This document shows positions 35,042 to 44,854 of a DNA stretch of 55,614 nucleotides, one piece after another. The notes beneath the pieces were generated by a model. It made no database searches, was not told where the DNA came from, and was given only the letters and a program-made list of their open reading frames with translations. Position numbers and translations under genes: made by a program. The stretch's first letter is position 1. Each line of letters opens with the position of its first letter. Source of the DNA: Nitrospira japonica (GTDB lineage Bacteria; Nitrospirota; Thermodesulfovibrionia; UBA6902); the NCBI GenBank assembly GCA_020723105.1, contig DYJL01000019.1:1-55614 (forward strand), read 5' to 3'.

Positions 35042-36526
35042 ATGAGAGTCACTTTAGTAAATGCACAGGTATTAGACGGCAATAACGTTGTTCCGCCTTT
35101 AGGGCTTATGTATATTGCCGCTGTTTTGGAAAAGGCAGGGCATGCCGTCCAGATTTATGATTCAGATCCCGAATACCAGGCCAGCATGATAAAAGAGATA
35201 AAGGATTTCAATCCTGATTTAATAGGTCTCAGCTTCTTAACGGTCGGTTACCAGAGGGCGTTGCACCTTATGCAAAACCTGAAAAAGGAACTGCCAAATA
35301 AAATATTCTGCTCCGGCGGCGTTCATACAACTGTCAAACCCAAAGAAACCCTGGAAGAGTTTGGTGTTGACTTCATCGTAATTGGAGAAGGCGAAGACAC
35401 CATTGTTGAAGTGTGTCAGAAGCTGGGAAACAATGAAAGCCTTGCTGGCGTAAAGGGTGTGATGTACCGTGATAACGGCACTATTACAGATAATGGCAGG
35501 CGTGACATGATACAGGATCTTGATACTATCCCATTCCCTGCACGACATCTGATAGATATGACTCCATATCTCAAGCCGCCTGGAATTATAAGGGGTTATG
35601 CAACCAAAAACCAGACAACCATTGTTACAAGCAGGGGCTGTCCCTTCAAATGCATATATTGCGGCAGCCACAATATTTTTGGCAGAAAGACCCGAAGGCG
35701 TTCGGTCAAAAATGTTGTGGATGAGATAGAGCATCTCCACAAGAATTATGATATCAAAGGTGTATATTACTGTGATGATACATTCACACTGAGTCCCAAG
35801 TGGGTAAAAGAATATTGTGAGGAGCTAAAGCGGAGAAATCTGAATATCAAATGGGGATGCCAATCAAGGGTAGACCAGACGGATATGGAATTAATGAAAA
35901 TGATGAAGGCTTCGGGTTTAGTCCAGCTTGATTTCGGCGTTGAAAGCGGCTCCGAGAAGATCCTCAGGGTGCTCGGCAAAGGCGGCGCCGGAGACCGGAC
36001 AGCTCAGATTAAACATTCCTTCAAGCTTTGCAAAGATCTTGACATCAGAACACTGGCTACTTTTATCATCGGAAACCCTGAAGAGACCAAAGAAGATATA
36101 GAACAGAGTTTTCAGGTAGCAAAAGATATTAATGCCGATTATACAGCCTTTTATTTCCTGACGCCTTATCCGGGAACAGATATTTATGATATGGCTATTA
36201 AAAACGGCTGGCTCGACCCTAATCTCCCGTTTTCAGAGATATGGGCGCACAGGCAGCCTGAACTGCCTCTTATGGCAATAACATTTCAAAAAGAAGAGCT
36301 TCGGGACATTCGCAGAAAACTGCAGAACGCCTTCTTCATGAAAAACTATTTCACGCGCAAGAGCAACATAAGCTTTTATTCCATTCTGTTCAGTATCCTG
36401 TTTAAGCATCCCAAGGTCTTTCTTGATGCCATTGGTAAATTGATAAGAACTCGCAGAATTGATTATATTGTCGAGACCCTCAATGCTGAATACTGGCGAA
36501 TGAAAAAATATGAAGGTCTCGGATAA
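35042..36526 (+). CDS. cobalamin-binding-domain radical SAM protein (class B)
   Basis: 494 residues from the ATG at 35042, preceded by GGGAAGGG. The N-terminal half (1-140) is a B12-binding Rossmann domain (PPLGLMYIAAVLEKAGHAV). The DxHxxG histidine motif is not evident, as in many BchE-like members. The radical SAM cysteines are C200, C204, C207 (RGCPFKCIYC). YYCDDTFT, VESGSEKIL and TLATFIIGNPEET mark the rest of the barrel. Such enzymes methylate unactivated carbon or phosphorus or make ring closures. The gene starts 31 nt after the fusion gene, so they probably share a transcript and pathway. Confidence 0.9.
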   Translation: MRVTLVNAQVLDGNNVVPPLGLMYIAAVLEKAGHAVQIYDSDPEYQASMIKEIKDFNPDLIGLSFLTVGYQRALHLMQNLKKELPNKIFCSGGVHTTVKPKETLEEFGVDFIVIGEGEDTIVEVCQKLGNNESLAGVKGVMYRDNGTITDNGRRDMIQDLDTIPFPARHLIDMTPYLKPPGIIRGYATKNQTTIVTSRGCPFKCIYCGSHNIFGRKTRRRSVKNVVDEIEHLHKNYDIKGVYYCDDTFTLSPKWVKEYCEELKRRNLNIKWGCQSRVDQTDMELMKMMKASGLVQLDFGVESGSEKILRVLGKGGAGDRTAQIKHSFKLCKDLDIRTLATFIIGNPEETKEDIEQSFQVAKDINADYTAFYFLTPYPGTDIYDMAIKNGWLDPNLPFSEIWAHRQPELPLMAITFQKEELRDIRRKLQNAFFMKNYFTRKSNISFYSILFSILFKHPKVFLDAIGKLIRTRRIDYIVETLNAEYWRMKKYEGLG

Positions 36527-36593
36527 CATCTGTTAATTAATTCAAAAATCCTATCCCCGTAGTATGCGGATGCAGTATTGTGAAAGGTAAAAT

Positions 36594-37322
36594 TTGGACT
36601 TTGGTTCTCTGGGCAGCATAGCGTTTGACCTCAACTTCATATCCGGCATTTTCAGTATCATAATAATTGATCTGGTCCTGGCTGGTGACAACGCCGTAGT
36701 CATTGCCATGGCCGTAAGGTCCCTTCCTCAGGACCAGCGAAAAAAAGGGATAATATTCGGTTCAGGCGCCGCAGTTCTGCTACGAGTCGTTCTTACGTTT
36801 TTCGTCTCCCAGCTTCTTCAGATAAATTATATAAAACTTGTCGGCGGCATATTGATTACGTGGATTGCCCTGAAACTTTTTATGGAAGGAATGCCTGAGG
36901 AATCTTCAGGCAAAGAGGCCAACACAATGTGGCAAGCCATGAAGACCATCATCATTGCCGATATCACAATGGCAACCGATAATATGCTGGCCGTGGCAGG
37001 CGCATCACACGGCAATCTGTTTCTCCTGCTTTTCGGGCTGGGCTTAAGCATTCCCTTTATTGTCTTTACAAGCAATCTGCTTTCCATGCTGATGGATAAA
37101 TATCCAATCATAATTTATATTGGCGCGGCAATACTCGGGAAGGTCGGGGGGGAGATGATAATTACAGACCCCGTTGTTATGAATATGCTCAACCCCGGGA
37201 AAGTGGTACAATATTCAGTGGAAATTGCCTTTGCAATCGGCGTTATTGCAGTTGGCAAGCTATGGATGAAATGGAAGAGTTCAAGGGAAGAGAAAAAGGA
37301 GCATGTGCATGAGGATGCATAA
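36594..37322 (+). CDS. TerC/YjbE family integral membrane protein
   Basis: The 242-residue protein has about seven membrane helices. The family motifs with buried acids are present: LVLAGDNAVVIAMA near residue 28 and ADITMATDNMLAVAG near 125. Members have been tied to tellurite resistance or to metal (Mn) export, so a metal-ion transporter is likely. The start is a TTG at 36594 after GAAAGG. It lies 67 nt downstream of the two radical SAM genes; whether it belongs to that pathway is unknown. Confidence 0.88.
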   Translation: MDFGSLGSIAFDLNFISGIFSIIIIDLVLAGDNAVVIAMAVRSLPQDQRKKGIIFGSGAAVLLRVVLTFFVSQLLQINYIKLVGGILITWIALKLFMEGMPEESSGKEANTMWQAMKTIIIADITMATDNMLAVAGASHGNLFLLLFGLGLSIPFIVFTSNLLSMLMDKYPIIIYIGAAILGKVGGEMIITDPVVMNMLNPGKVVQYSVEIAFAIGVIAVGKLWMKWKSSREEKKEHVHEDA

Positions 37323-37394
37323 TGATATATCAAGCAGGCAAAATATAAAAATATCATATCCTGCCTGCCGCTTCAAACAGGCTGAGGAGATATT

Positions 37395-38192
37395 ATGGCT
37401 ATATTAACCGTCTCAAGGGAGTTTGGCAGCGGGGGGCGAGAAATCGCACAGGGCGTGGCAAGGCTTTTGAGTTATGAATATGTGGACAAAGAGAGGATTC
37501 TTTCAGATTTAAGGGCTGCCGGCGGAGAATGGGGGAAACGGGCCCAGGAGCTTGACGAACACCGTCCGACCATCTGGGAAAAATATGACTGGTCGTTCAG
37601 GGGATTTTCTGCCCTGATTCAAAGCTGTATTCTTAATCATGCACTCAGAGGAAATGCAGTGATTGTCGGCAGAGGCGGGAATTTTCTACTGAAAGACATA
37701 CCGTCTGCACTGAATATCCGCATTACAGCTCCGCTTGACAAGAGGCTTCGGAGGATAATGATGCGAGAGTCAGTTGATATGGAAACTGCAAGATGGCTTG
37801 CAAAAAAAACCGATAAGGACCGGGCCAGCTTTATACATGCTATTTATAATAAACAGTTGGATGACCCTGCTGAATACGATCTGATATTTGACACCAGCAT
37901 TAAAAGTGAAGATGAGATAGTAAAAACCATAAAAGACCTCCTCATGGAAAAAGACCAATTTACTTCCGACATAAAAACCCTTCAAATGCGGGCGGAGGCC
38001 GCAAGGGTCCAGGCTGCGCTGCTTACAAACCCGAGATTTATTATTCCCACCCTGGAGGTCTATCATGACGGAAAGGACATAGTCCTTCGCGGCATAGTAC
38101 ATACCCCGCATGAACACAAGCTTGTTGAGGAAGAAGCAAAAAGAATAGCTAAGGGCTTGCCTGTAAGGTGCGAGCTGCACTACCGGAAATAA
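37395..38192 (+). CDS. cytidylate-kinase-like protein with C-terminal BON-type domain
   Basis: 265 residues. The N-terminus MAILTVSREFGSGGREIAQG is the P-loop of the cytidylate-kinase-like family (AAA_26). VDKERILSDL and IVGRGGNFLL follow. The C-terminal third (about 195-265, with PRFIIPTLEVYHDGKDIVLR and RCELHYRK) resembles a BON phospholipid-binding fold, an unusual partner for a nucleotide kinase. True cytidylate kinase activity is not assured. GGAG precedes the start. Confidence 0.75.
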   Translation: MAILTVSREFGSGGREIAQGVARLLSYEYVDKERILSDLRAAGGEWGKRAQELDEHRPTIWEKYDWSFRGFSALIQSCILNHALRGNAVIVGRGGNFLLKDIPSALNIRITAPLDKRLRRIMMRESVDMETARWLAKKTDKDRASFIHAIYNKQLDDPAEYDLIFDTSIKSEDEIVKTIKDLLMEKDQFTSDIKTLQMRAEAARVQAALLTNPRFIIPTLEVYHDGKDIVLRGIVHTPHEHKLVEEEAKRIAKGLPVRCELHYRK

Positions 38193-38422
38193 TATAACAG
38201 GCAATCGCCCAAGTAATTCATAAGTTATTATATTGGAGCAGACATGGAGAAAAAATATCTTTAATGCGATAAATTTTTAAATATTGAAGTTACAGAATGT
38301 ATTCCTTCTGTTTTCGCTAACCCGCCTTCTGCAGTTTGAACTGCGGAAGATGGGCTAATGTATCGCGAAATATATTTTTTATCCATGCCTGCTCCAGATT
38401 AATGAATATGAGTTACCTGTTA

Positions 38423-39076
38423 TTATGGCTGGCAGACTTTTATGCAAAGCCCGCAGATGTATTGGCCGACATTATGTTCTTTAGCAAAGTATTTCAGCTT
38501 TGCCAGGCAAGCCGGTTTATCCCAATCTTTGTATGATTCCCTGATTGCTGAAACAGGACAAATTTCCATACACTTTTTACAGACGCCACAGTCTCTTTCA
38601 AGAGAGTTATCTGTTTGAAGAGGCATGTTGGTCAATACAGTTGCAATTCTAATTTTGGAGCCGGCTTCGGGGTGCACAAGAAGGTTATTCCTTCCTATCC
38701 ATCCAAGGCCTGCGCGCAATGCAATCATCTTGTGTGAGAGATGGGCGGTCTGTTTTTCCCAATCCACAATCTGGCTTGCAGGAATCGGAAGCGCATTGTA
38801 ACCCCTGTCCTGAATGGTAAGAGATATTTTCAGCGCAGTCTGATCCAGCAGGAGATTGAGCATTTTATAATGGTGCAGATAATGACGGGTAGGTCCCATT
38901 ATACAACCTTTAAGCACTGAGGCTGAGACCCTGGCGCCAATGGAAATTCCAAAAGACAGCCCCTCTGTCTGATCCATCGGCAAGGCATCAAAATGAGGTC
39001 TTAAGTCATCAATATAACCGACGCCGAATGCAGTAAGGCCTGCTGAGACAGCAATGTTTTTAAGTTTGCTATACAT
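38423..39076 (-). CDS. QueG-like 4Fe-4S protein
   Basis: 217 residues, shorter than true epoxyqueuosine reductase (about 350). It has the GRNNLLVHPEAGSKIRIATV segment of the QueG family and a double ferredoxin cluster (CGVCKKCMEICPVSA, then CGLCIKVCQP). The N-terminal cobalamin-contact part of QueG looks partial. It is probably a relative using iron-sulfur chemistry for another reduction. It is followed upstream by the TlpA gene with 4 nt between. Confidence 0.75.
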   Translation of the reverse strand: MYSKLKNIAVSAGLTAFGVGYIDDLRPHFDALPMDQTEGLSFGISIGARVSASVLKGCIMGPTRHYLHHYKMLNLLLDQTALKISLTIQDRGYNALPIPASQIVDWEKQTAHLSHKMIALRAGLGWIGRNNLLVHPEAGSKIRIATVLTNMPLQTDNSLERDCGVCKKCMEICPVSAIRESYKDWDKPACLAKLKYFAKEHNVGQYICGLCIKVCQP

Positions 39077-39080
39077 CCCC

Positions 39081-39599
39081 TTATAAATACTTCTCGATTA
39101 TTTTTATACTTTCAGGACTGTCCCATTCTGCCGGACCCACTATCTTTTCTCTCACTATCCCGTCCTTGTCTATAATGAAAGTCTCCGGAACACCAGTGAT
39201 GCCATAAAGTTTTGCCATCTCATTTTTGGGACTGATAAGGGTGGGAATGCTTACAGGTTGTCTCTTATAATACTCGGAGAGATTTGCCGGATTATCCCTG
39301 AAAAGAATACCGAGCATCTGAAGAGGCCGGCCCTGCATTTTCTGGTAAAGGACCTCTTTATGGGGCATTTCTGCTTTGCACGTAGTGCACCATGTAGCCC
39401 AGAAGTTCAAAAATATAACTTTACCCTTAAGATCGGAAAGGTTCCACAGGTTGCCGTTTGTATCTTTGAGTTCAAATGCCGGAGCGGGCTTGCCTACTGA
39501 TGCGATCTCGTCATATTTCTTTCCACCTGGTTTTATAAAGAACCACGCCACAAGGCAAAGCGCTATAATGACTACAAGGATAAGACCTTTATGTTTCAC
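39081..39599 (-). CDS. TlpA/ResA-like thiol-disulfide oxidoreductase
   Basis: 172 residues with an N-terminal membrane anchor (LILVVIIALCLVAWFF). A periplasmic thioredoxin fold carries WATWCTTCKAEMP (CxxC) near residue 70 and the cis-proline GVPETFIIDKDG. Such proteins reduce cytochrome c haem-binding cysteines or periplasmic disulfides. The stop is 4 nt before the QueG-like gene. Confidence 0.9.
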   Translation of the reverse strand: MKHKGLILVVIIALCLVAWFFIKPGGKKYDEIASVGKPAPAFELKDTNGNLWNLSDLKGKVIFLNFWATWCTTCKAEMPHKEVLYQKMQGRPLQMLGILFRDNPANLSEYYKRQPVSIPTLISPKNEMAKLYGITGVPETFIIDKDGIVREKIVGPAEWDSPESIKIIEKYL

Positions 39600-39665
39600 A
39601 ACTACCTCCTGAACAGTAAATTGAGATTATTATAACTTAAAAAAACAGTTGTTGGCTGACGACTA

Positions 39666-40136
39666 TCAACTTTTCTTTAACAAACATACCGCATACGCCG
39701 CAATTCCCTCGCCCCTTCCGATAAAGCCCATGCCCTCATTGGACTTGGCCTTTATATTTATTGAATAAATGGGAATCCCTGCTTTTGAAATATTCTCTTT
39801 CATCGCTTCAATGAATGGAGCAAGCTTTGGTTTTTCTGCTATAACTGTTGAATCAATATTGACAATGCCGAACCCTTTCTGTCCAGCCAGCTCTACGATC
39901 TTTGAGAGGAGATAAATGCTTGATACATTTTTCCATCTTTCATCCGTGTCAGGGAAATGTCTGCCAATGTCGCCTTCGCCCAAAGCGCCAATGATTGCGT
40001 CTATTATCGCATGGCAGAGCACATCCGCGTCGGAATGACCCAGGAGTCCCTTTTCAAAAGGGATTTCCACCCCTCCGATGATGAGTTTTCTTCCTTCAAT
40101 TAGCTTATGGGAGTCGTACCCAATACCTATTTTCAT
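39666..40136 (-). CDS. ispF: 2-C-methyl-D-erythritol 2,4-cyclodiphosphate synthase
   Basis: Fifth step of the MEP isoprenoid pathway. 156 residues from the ATG at 40136, which overlaps the ispD stop by 4 nt (ATGA). Metal and substrate residues are in GIGYDSHKL (Asp, His) and [28 protein letters not shown] and the end [12 protein letters not shown] are also typical. Part of a tight run PIN/TRAM - ispD - ispF. Confidence 0.96.
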   Translation of the reverse strand: MKIGIGYDSHKLIEGRKLIIGGVEIPFEKGLLGHSDADVLCHAIIDAIIGALGEGDIGRHFPDTDERWKNVSSIYLLSKIVELAGQKGFGIVNIDSTVIAEKPKLAPFIEAMKENISKAGIPIYSINIKAKSNEGMGFIGRGEGIAAYAVCLLKKS

Positions 40137-40849
40137 ACTTCCCCTAAACCCTGTTTTTTCATTATCCAATCCACCAGCTCTATGTCCTCAGGCGTTGTAA
40201 CCTTAATATTAAAGGGACTGCCGGTTATAATTTTTACCTTCCTGCCTATTTTCTCAACATGCGCTGCATCATCCGTTGCATAAAAACCCTTTGCATAAGC
40301 CGTATCATATGCTTCTTTAATTATACCGAACGAAAAGGCCTGCGGAGTTTGCACGGACCAAAGCTTTTCCCGGTTGACCGTAGACTTAACCGTTCCATCG
40401 GGAGAAATCTCCTTAAGGGTCTCTTTTACGGGAAGCCCGGGGATAATGCCGTCGAAATTATTTAACTCGCTGATAAGGGTTTCAATCAGCCCCTCCGGTA
40501 TAAACGGGCGGACGCCGTCATGGATTAAAATGATGCTGTCGGGGGCCGTTTTATTATCTTCAAGAAGTTTCAGTGCATTATAGATTGAATCCTGTCTTTC
40601 GGGCCCTCCTTGTGCTATCTGTTTTACTTTATTCAGATTATGTTCTTTAACCATCTGAAATACGCTCTCAATATCTTCCTTCATAAGTACAGGGATAACT
40701 TCCGTAACAGCCTCTTCCCTGCAAAGCCTTTTTAAGGTATGAATTAGAAGCGGGGCACCACTTAAATTGAAGAAGGTTTTTTTAATGGATGAATTAAATC
40801 TCTTTCCAAGGCCAGCCGACGGAACTATAGCAATGACTTTTTTGTTCAT
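40133..40849 (-). CDS. ispD: 2-C-methyl-D-erythritol 4-phosphate cytidylyltransferase
   Basis: Third step of the MEP pathway; it adds CMP to MEP. 238 residues. The CTP-binding start is [20 protein letters not shown]; the usual KQ after the lysine is KT here. [10 protein letters not shown] and [16 protein letters not shown] follow. Its start codon overlaps the stop of the PIN/TRAM gene (TAATG), and its stop overlaps ispF, so the three are translationally coupled. Confidence 0.95.
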   Translation of the reverse strand: MNKKVIAIVPSAGLGKRFNSSIKKTFFNLSGAPLLIHTLKRLCREEAVTEVIPVLMKEDIESVFQMVKEHNLNKVKQIAQGGPERQDSIYNALKLLEDNKTAPDSIILIHDGVRPFIPEGLIETLISELNNFDGIIPGLPVKETLKEISPDGTVKSTVNREKLWSVQTPQAFSFGIIKEAYDTAYAKGFYATDDAAHVEKIGRKVKIITGSPFNIKVTTPEDIELVDWIMKKQGLGEV

Positions 40850-41853
40850 TAATGCCGTGCCATTTTCATCTCTTCTCTGTCAGCGTCTTCCTTGAGCTTT
40901 GCAAATATCATCCGCCCTGCAGTAGTTTGAAGTATGCTTGTCACGATAACGTCTATCTGCTGGTTTATCAATTTTCTTGCGTTATCAACCACTACCATGG
41001 TGCCGTCTTCAAGATAACCTACTCCCTGATTGAATTCCTTGCCTTCTTTAACAACAAAGATATTCAATTTTTCACCCGGGAGTACTACGGGTTTCAGGGC
41101 ATTGGTAAGTTCATTGAGGTTGAGCACTGTAACTCCCTGAAGTTCGGCAACCTTGTTCAGGTTGAAATCGTTTGTTATTATCTTTGCGCCAATAAGCCTT
41201 GCAAGCGCTACCAGTTTTGCATCAACTTCTTTTATTTTCGGAAAATCCTCATCTATAATCTTTACTGTAATATTGGACATCTTTTGTATCCTGTGAAGGA
41301 TGTCCAGCCCTCTTCTTCCCCGCGCCCTTCTCAGGGGATCTGCGGAATCCGCAATATGCTGAAGCTCCTGCAAAATAAACTGGGGTATAACAAAAGTTCC
41401 CTCTACAAAGCCTGCTTCGCAAACGTCTGCTATTCTGCCATCTATAATTACACTGGTATCAATTATTTTGGCATGCTCCTCTTCCACTCTGGTTCTAAAG
41501 GTCTTCACTATACTTGCCAATGTAAAATCTTTCCCGGCCCTCAGACCCAGGAGCAAGCCGCTGTAACCAAATAACGCATTGAAGATTACACCGATATATG
41601 TTCCGTCCATATTGGTAAAAACTGTTTTTATGGGGAAATAGATCAATTTTGCAAATAATAACCCCAACGACAAGCCAATCAAACCTGCAATCACTGTAGC
41701 AAAGCCAACCATGGTGAGGACATGTTCCAGGATGAGAGCAATAATGCCTACCCCTGCGCCCCATATAATTCCCTGATATGATACCCCCGCCCTCATGCCG
41801 AGAATATAACCGCCTGCTGCAAAAATCAAGAAAAAAATTATTCTGTATAGCAT
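40849..41853 (-). CDS. PIN/TRAM-domain membrane protein (YacL-like)
   Basis: 334 residues: about four N-terminal membrane helices, then a PIN ribonuclease domain (IIDTSVIIDGRIADVC near 143, with later acids in LVALARLIGAKIITNDFNLN). A C-terminal TRAM RNA-binding domain (LEDGTMVVVDNARKLI) completes it. This is the YacL architecture, often next to ispD in Firmicutes and others. A membrane-tethered RNase role is likely, not shown. Confidence 0.9.
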   Translation of the reverse strand: MLYRIIFFLIFAAGGYILGMRAGVSYQGIIWGAGVGIIALILEHVLTMVGFATVIAGLIGLSLGLLFAKLIYFPIKTVFTNMDGTYIGVIFNALFGYSGLLLGLRAGKDFTLASIVKTFRTRVEEEHAKIIDTSVIIDGRIADVCEAGFVEGTFVIPQFILQELQHIADSADPLRRARGRRGLDILHRIQKMSNITVKIIDEDFPKIKEVDAKLVALARLIGAKIITNDFNLNKVAELQGVTVLNLNELTNALKPVVLPGEKLNIFVVKEGKEFNQGVGYLEDGTMVVVDNARKLINQQIDVIVTSILQTTAGRMIFAKLKEDADREEMKMARH

Positions 41854-41868
41854 ATCTCTGTCCTTTTC

Positions 41869-43341
41869 TTAAGAGTACCCTTTTAAGGTAATATAAAATT
41901 TACTGGTGCCTCTGTTGATAAATAACAGCAGCGTATCTCCCTTTTTTATTCTGGAGACGACGCTGTTAAAATCGTTTATGTTTTTTATGGGTTTCTTATT
42001 GATTTCCTGGATCACATCGCCTTTTTTTAAACCTGCATCTTCTGCAACGCTGTAAGGTTCAACCCTGACAATTACAACACCTTTTTCATCCCTTGAAAGA
42101 TCAAGCTGTGTTGCTATCTCCTGCGTCAGGTTCATTACGCTGAAACCGGCAAGGGCATTCTCCTCCGTAGAAAGTTTTTCTTCTTGGTCCCGGGGGACCG
42201 TCTGTGCAATATCCTGGGGAAGCTCTGTAATAGTTACGTCAATAATAAGAGGTTTGCCATCTCTTATAACATTTAACTCTATTTTGCTTCCGACTCTGCT
42301 CTGAGCAATTATATTCCGCAGGGTTTCTACATTTTTAACTTCCTTATCATCAAGTTCAGTTATAATATCTCCCCTCTTTATTCCCGCTTTTTCAGCCGGC
42401 CCGTTTTTCATTATCTCTGTAACAAGTGCGCCGGTAGATTTTTTCAGACCGAATTCCCTGGCAAGTTCAGGAGTAAAGTTCTGTATGGTAACACCCAGCC
42501 AGCCTCGTGTAACCTTTCCCTGATTTATAAGCTGATTCATGACTGACTTTGCCATATTGCTCGGAACTGCAAAACCAATCCCCTGATAACCCCCGGTTCT
42601 CGAAAAAATAGCTGTATTAATCCCGATTAATTCTCCTTTTATATTTACAAGCGGACCGCCTGAATTGCCTGGATTAATGGCCGCATCCGTCTGAATAAAA
42701 TCCTCATAGTCTGCAATGCCGACATTGGCCCTGCCTACCGCACTGACAATGCCCATTGTTACAGTATTGCTCAGGCTGTAAGGGTTCCCAAATGCAAGCA
42801 CAAACTCGCCGACCTGAATATTGTCTGAATTTCCCCATTTTATCGTCGGCAAATTCTGAATGGAAATCTTTATGACGGCCATGTCTGTCTTGGGATCAGA
42901 GCCTATTATTTTACCCTTAAAATTCTGCTGGTCCTGCAGGGTGACCATTATCTCGTCTGCCTTTTCAACAACATGGGCATTTGTCAGGATATATCCGTCA
43001 GGAGAAACTATAACTCCTGAACCCAGGCTCCGTTCTTTCCACTTCTTAGGTTTATAATGGGGCTCCATAAAATCAAAAAACTGATCGTCAAAAAAATCCG
43101 AAAAAGGATTGGCATCTCTTTCCACTATTTTTGAAGTAGAAATATTTACCACCACAGGGCTCACAACCTTTACAATTTCTGAAAAGGCTGTGCTCTCTCC
43201 GGAAAGCTCCTTGGGTGTTTGAAAGTTGTAAGTATATGGAGGGGATGATGGTTTATTCGAGAATATATTTATACGATTCCCAATCAAGTATCCCGAAATT
43301 AACGCAATTACCACAAACAACAGGAACGTAGTTTTTTTCAT
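41869..43341 (-). CDS. HtrA/DegQ-like periplasmic serine protease
   Basis: 490 residues with an N-terminal membrane anchor or uncleaved signal (LLFVVIALISGYLIG). The catalytic triad is visible: His in ILTNAHVVE, Asp in PKTDMAVIKI, Ser in NPGNSGGPLVN. Two PDZ domains follow (about 285-380 and 400-485). It handles misfolded envelope proteins. It lies 15 nt upstream of the PIN/TRAM gene. Confidence 0.95.
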   Translation of the reverse strand: MKKTTFLLFVVIALISGYLIGNRINIFSNKPSSPPYTYNFQTPKELSGESTAFSEIVKVVSPVVVNISTSKIVERDANPFSDFFDDQFFDFMEPHYKPKKWKERSLGSGVIVSPDGYILTNAHVVEKADEIMVTLQDQQNFKGKIIGSDPKTDMAVIKISIQNLPTIKWGNSDNIQVGEFVLAFGNPYSLSNTVTMGIVSAVGRANVGIADYEDFIQTDAAINPGNSGGPLVNIKGELIGINTAIFSRTGGYQGIGFAVPSNMAKSVMNQLINQGKVTRGWLGVTIQNFTPELAREFGLKKSTGALVTEIMKNGPAEKAGIKRGDIITELDDKEVKNVETLRNIIAQSRVGSKIELNVIRDGKPLIIDVTITELPQDIAQTVPRDQEEKLSTEENALAGFSVMNLTQEIATQLDLSRDEKGVVIVRVEPYSVAEDAGLKKGDVIQEINKKPIKNINDFNSVVSRIKKGDTLLLFINRGTSKFYITLKGYS

Positions 43342-43462
43342 TATTCAAATTATACATCTGACAGTTTAACCTTGTAAACCCTGCTGATCCAGGCCCTGTT
43401 AGAAGACCTTTTGATTTTTAATCTTTCCTTTTAGTATATTACGTTGAATCTTGCATTCTTAC

Positions 43463-44845
43463 ATGACTACTATCCGATCTTATAAAAAACATATTGAGAA
43501 TCTGGACCAACAGTTTCTGTGGCACCCCTTTACTCAGATGAAGGAGTGGATGGGAGAGCCACCACTGATAATCACGGAAGGACGCGGCTCTTTCCTGAAA
43601 GATATTAATGGCAAATGGTATCTTGATGGTGTTTCATCCCTCTGGGTCTCGGTCCATGGTCACAGGAAGAAAGAGATAGATCTTGCCATAAAAGAACAGA
43701 TTGATAAAATCAGTCATTCCACCCTGCTCGGCCTCACGCATCCACCGGCAGCGCTTCTGGCAGAGAAACTGGTGAAACTCATTAACTTGTCACTGCTCCC
43801 TCGTCACTCATCACTGACAAGGGTTTTCTATTCTGACAACGGCTCAACCGCGGTTGAGATAGCGCTTAAAATGGCTTTTCAGTACTGGCAGCATAAAGGC
43901 ATCAAAAGTAAAAAAACTTTTCTCTCTCTTGATAATGCATATCACGGTGATACTCTCGGCGCAGTAAGTGTCGGGGGCATTGATATATTTCATCAAACAT
44001 TTTCTCCTCTGCTTTTTAAAACATACCGGGCGCCTTCACCATATTGTTACCGCTGTAAGTTTGGTAAGAGCTCCCCATCGTGCAAATTTTTCTGCCTTCA
44101 GAAAATGGAAAGCATTATGCAAAAACATCACAAGTCCTTAGCTGCATTAATCATTGAGCCGATTGTACAGGGCGCTGCAGGCATAATAGTAGCTCCGCCA
44201 GGGTATTTAAAGGGGATCCGGAGGCTGTGCAGTAAATATAATATTTTAATGATTGCCGACGAGGTTGCAACGGGCTTTGGAAGGACAGGGAAGATGTTTG
44301 CCTGTGAACATGAAAATATAATGCCAGACATCCTCTGCCTTGCAAAGGGAATTACGGGGGGCTATCTTCCTCTTGCGGCAACCATTACAAGCAAGCAAAT
44401 TTATGATGCTTTTCTCGGAGCGTTCAGAGAGTTAAAAACCTTTTTCCACGGACATACTTATACTGGAAATCAGCTTGCTTGTGCAGCAGCTATTGCCAAC
44501 ATCGGTTTGTTCAAAAAAGAAAAAACCTTAAATTCTCTGCAAGGGAAGATTAAATTCCTCAAAAAAGAACTGGATAACATAAAAGAGCTTCGTCGTGTTG
44601 GAGATGTCAGACAGAGAGGTTTTATGGCAGGAATCGAACTTGTAAAAAACAAAAAGACCAAAGAACCTTATCCGATCGAAGACAAAATGGGCTGGAAAGT
44701 TTGCTGCAAGGCCAGAGAACACGGTGTAATAATACGGCCTCTCGGCAATGTGATAGTCATAATGCCTCCGCTCAGCATATCTAATCAGGAACTAAAAAGC
44801 CTCGTGCGGATAACCGCTGAGGCTGTCAGGGAAATCACAGGGTAA
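43463..44845 (+). CDS. bioA: adenosylmethionine-8-amino-7-oxononanoate aminotransferase
   Basis: A PLP enzyme of biotin synthesis that makes DAPA from KAPA using SAM as amino donor. 460 residues from the ATG at 43463. The N-terminus FLWHPFTQMKEW is typical of BioA and sets it apart from other class III aminotransferases. DNGSTAVEIALKM, LIADEVATGFGRTGKMF and the PLP lysine in LAKGITGGYLPLA are present. Residues about 195-215 (CYRCKFGKSSPSCKFFC) are cysteine-rich and could bind metal. No other bio genes are in the window. Confidence 0.92.
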   Translation: MTTIRSYKKHIENLDQQFLWHPFTQMKEWMGEPPLIITEGRGSFLKDINGKWYLDGVSSLWVSVHGHRKKEIDLAIKEQIDKISHSTLLGLTHPPAALLAEKLVKLINLSLLPRHSSLTRVFYSDNGSTAVEIALKMAFQYWQHKGIKSKKTFLSLDNAYHGDTLGAVSVGGIDIFHQTFSPLLFKTYRAPSPYCYRCKFGKSSPSCKFFCLQKMESIMQKHHKSLAALIIEPIVQGAAGIIVAPPGYLKGIRRLCSKYNILMIADEVATGFGRTGKMFACEHENIMPDILCLAKGITGGYLPLAATITSKQIYDAFLGAFRELKTFFHGHTYTGNQLACAAAIANIGLFKKEKTLNSLQGKIKFLKKELDNIKELRRVGDVRQRGFMAGIELVKNKKTKEPYPIEDKMGWKVCCKAREHGVIIRPLGNVIVIMPPLSISNQELKSLVRITAEAVREITG

Positions 44846-44854
44846 CAGGGGCTT

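Noticed and set aside
38336-38536. A 66-codon plus-strand frame after the cytidylate-kinase-like gene
   Set aside because: It overlaps the end of the QueG-like gene on the other strand and has no ribosome binding site; its hydrophobic product looks like chance.
40852-41574. A 240-codon frame on the plus strand opposite the PIN/TRAM gene
   Set aside because: The minus strand encodes a full YacL-like protein there. The plus-strand product is Cys- and Tyr-rich with no recognisable motif, as expected for a shadow frame.
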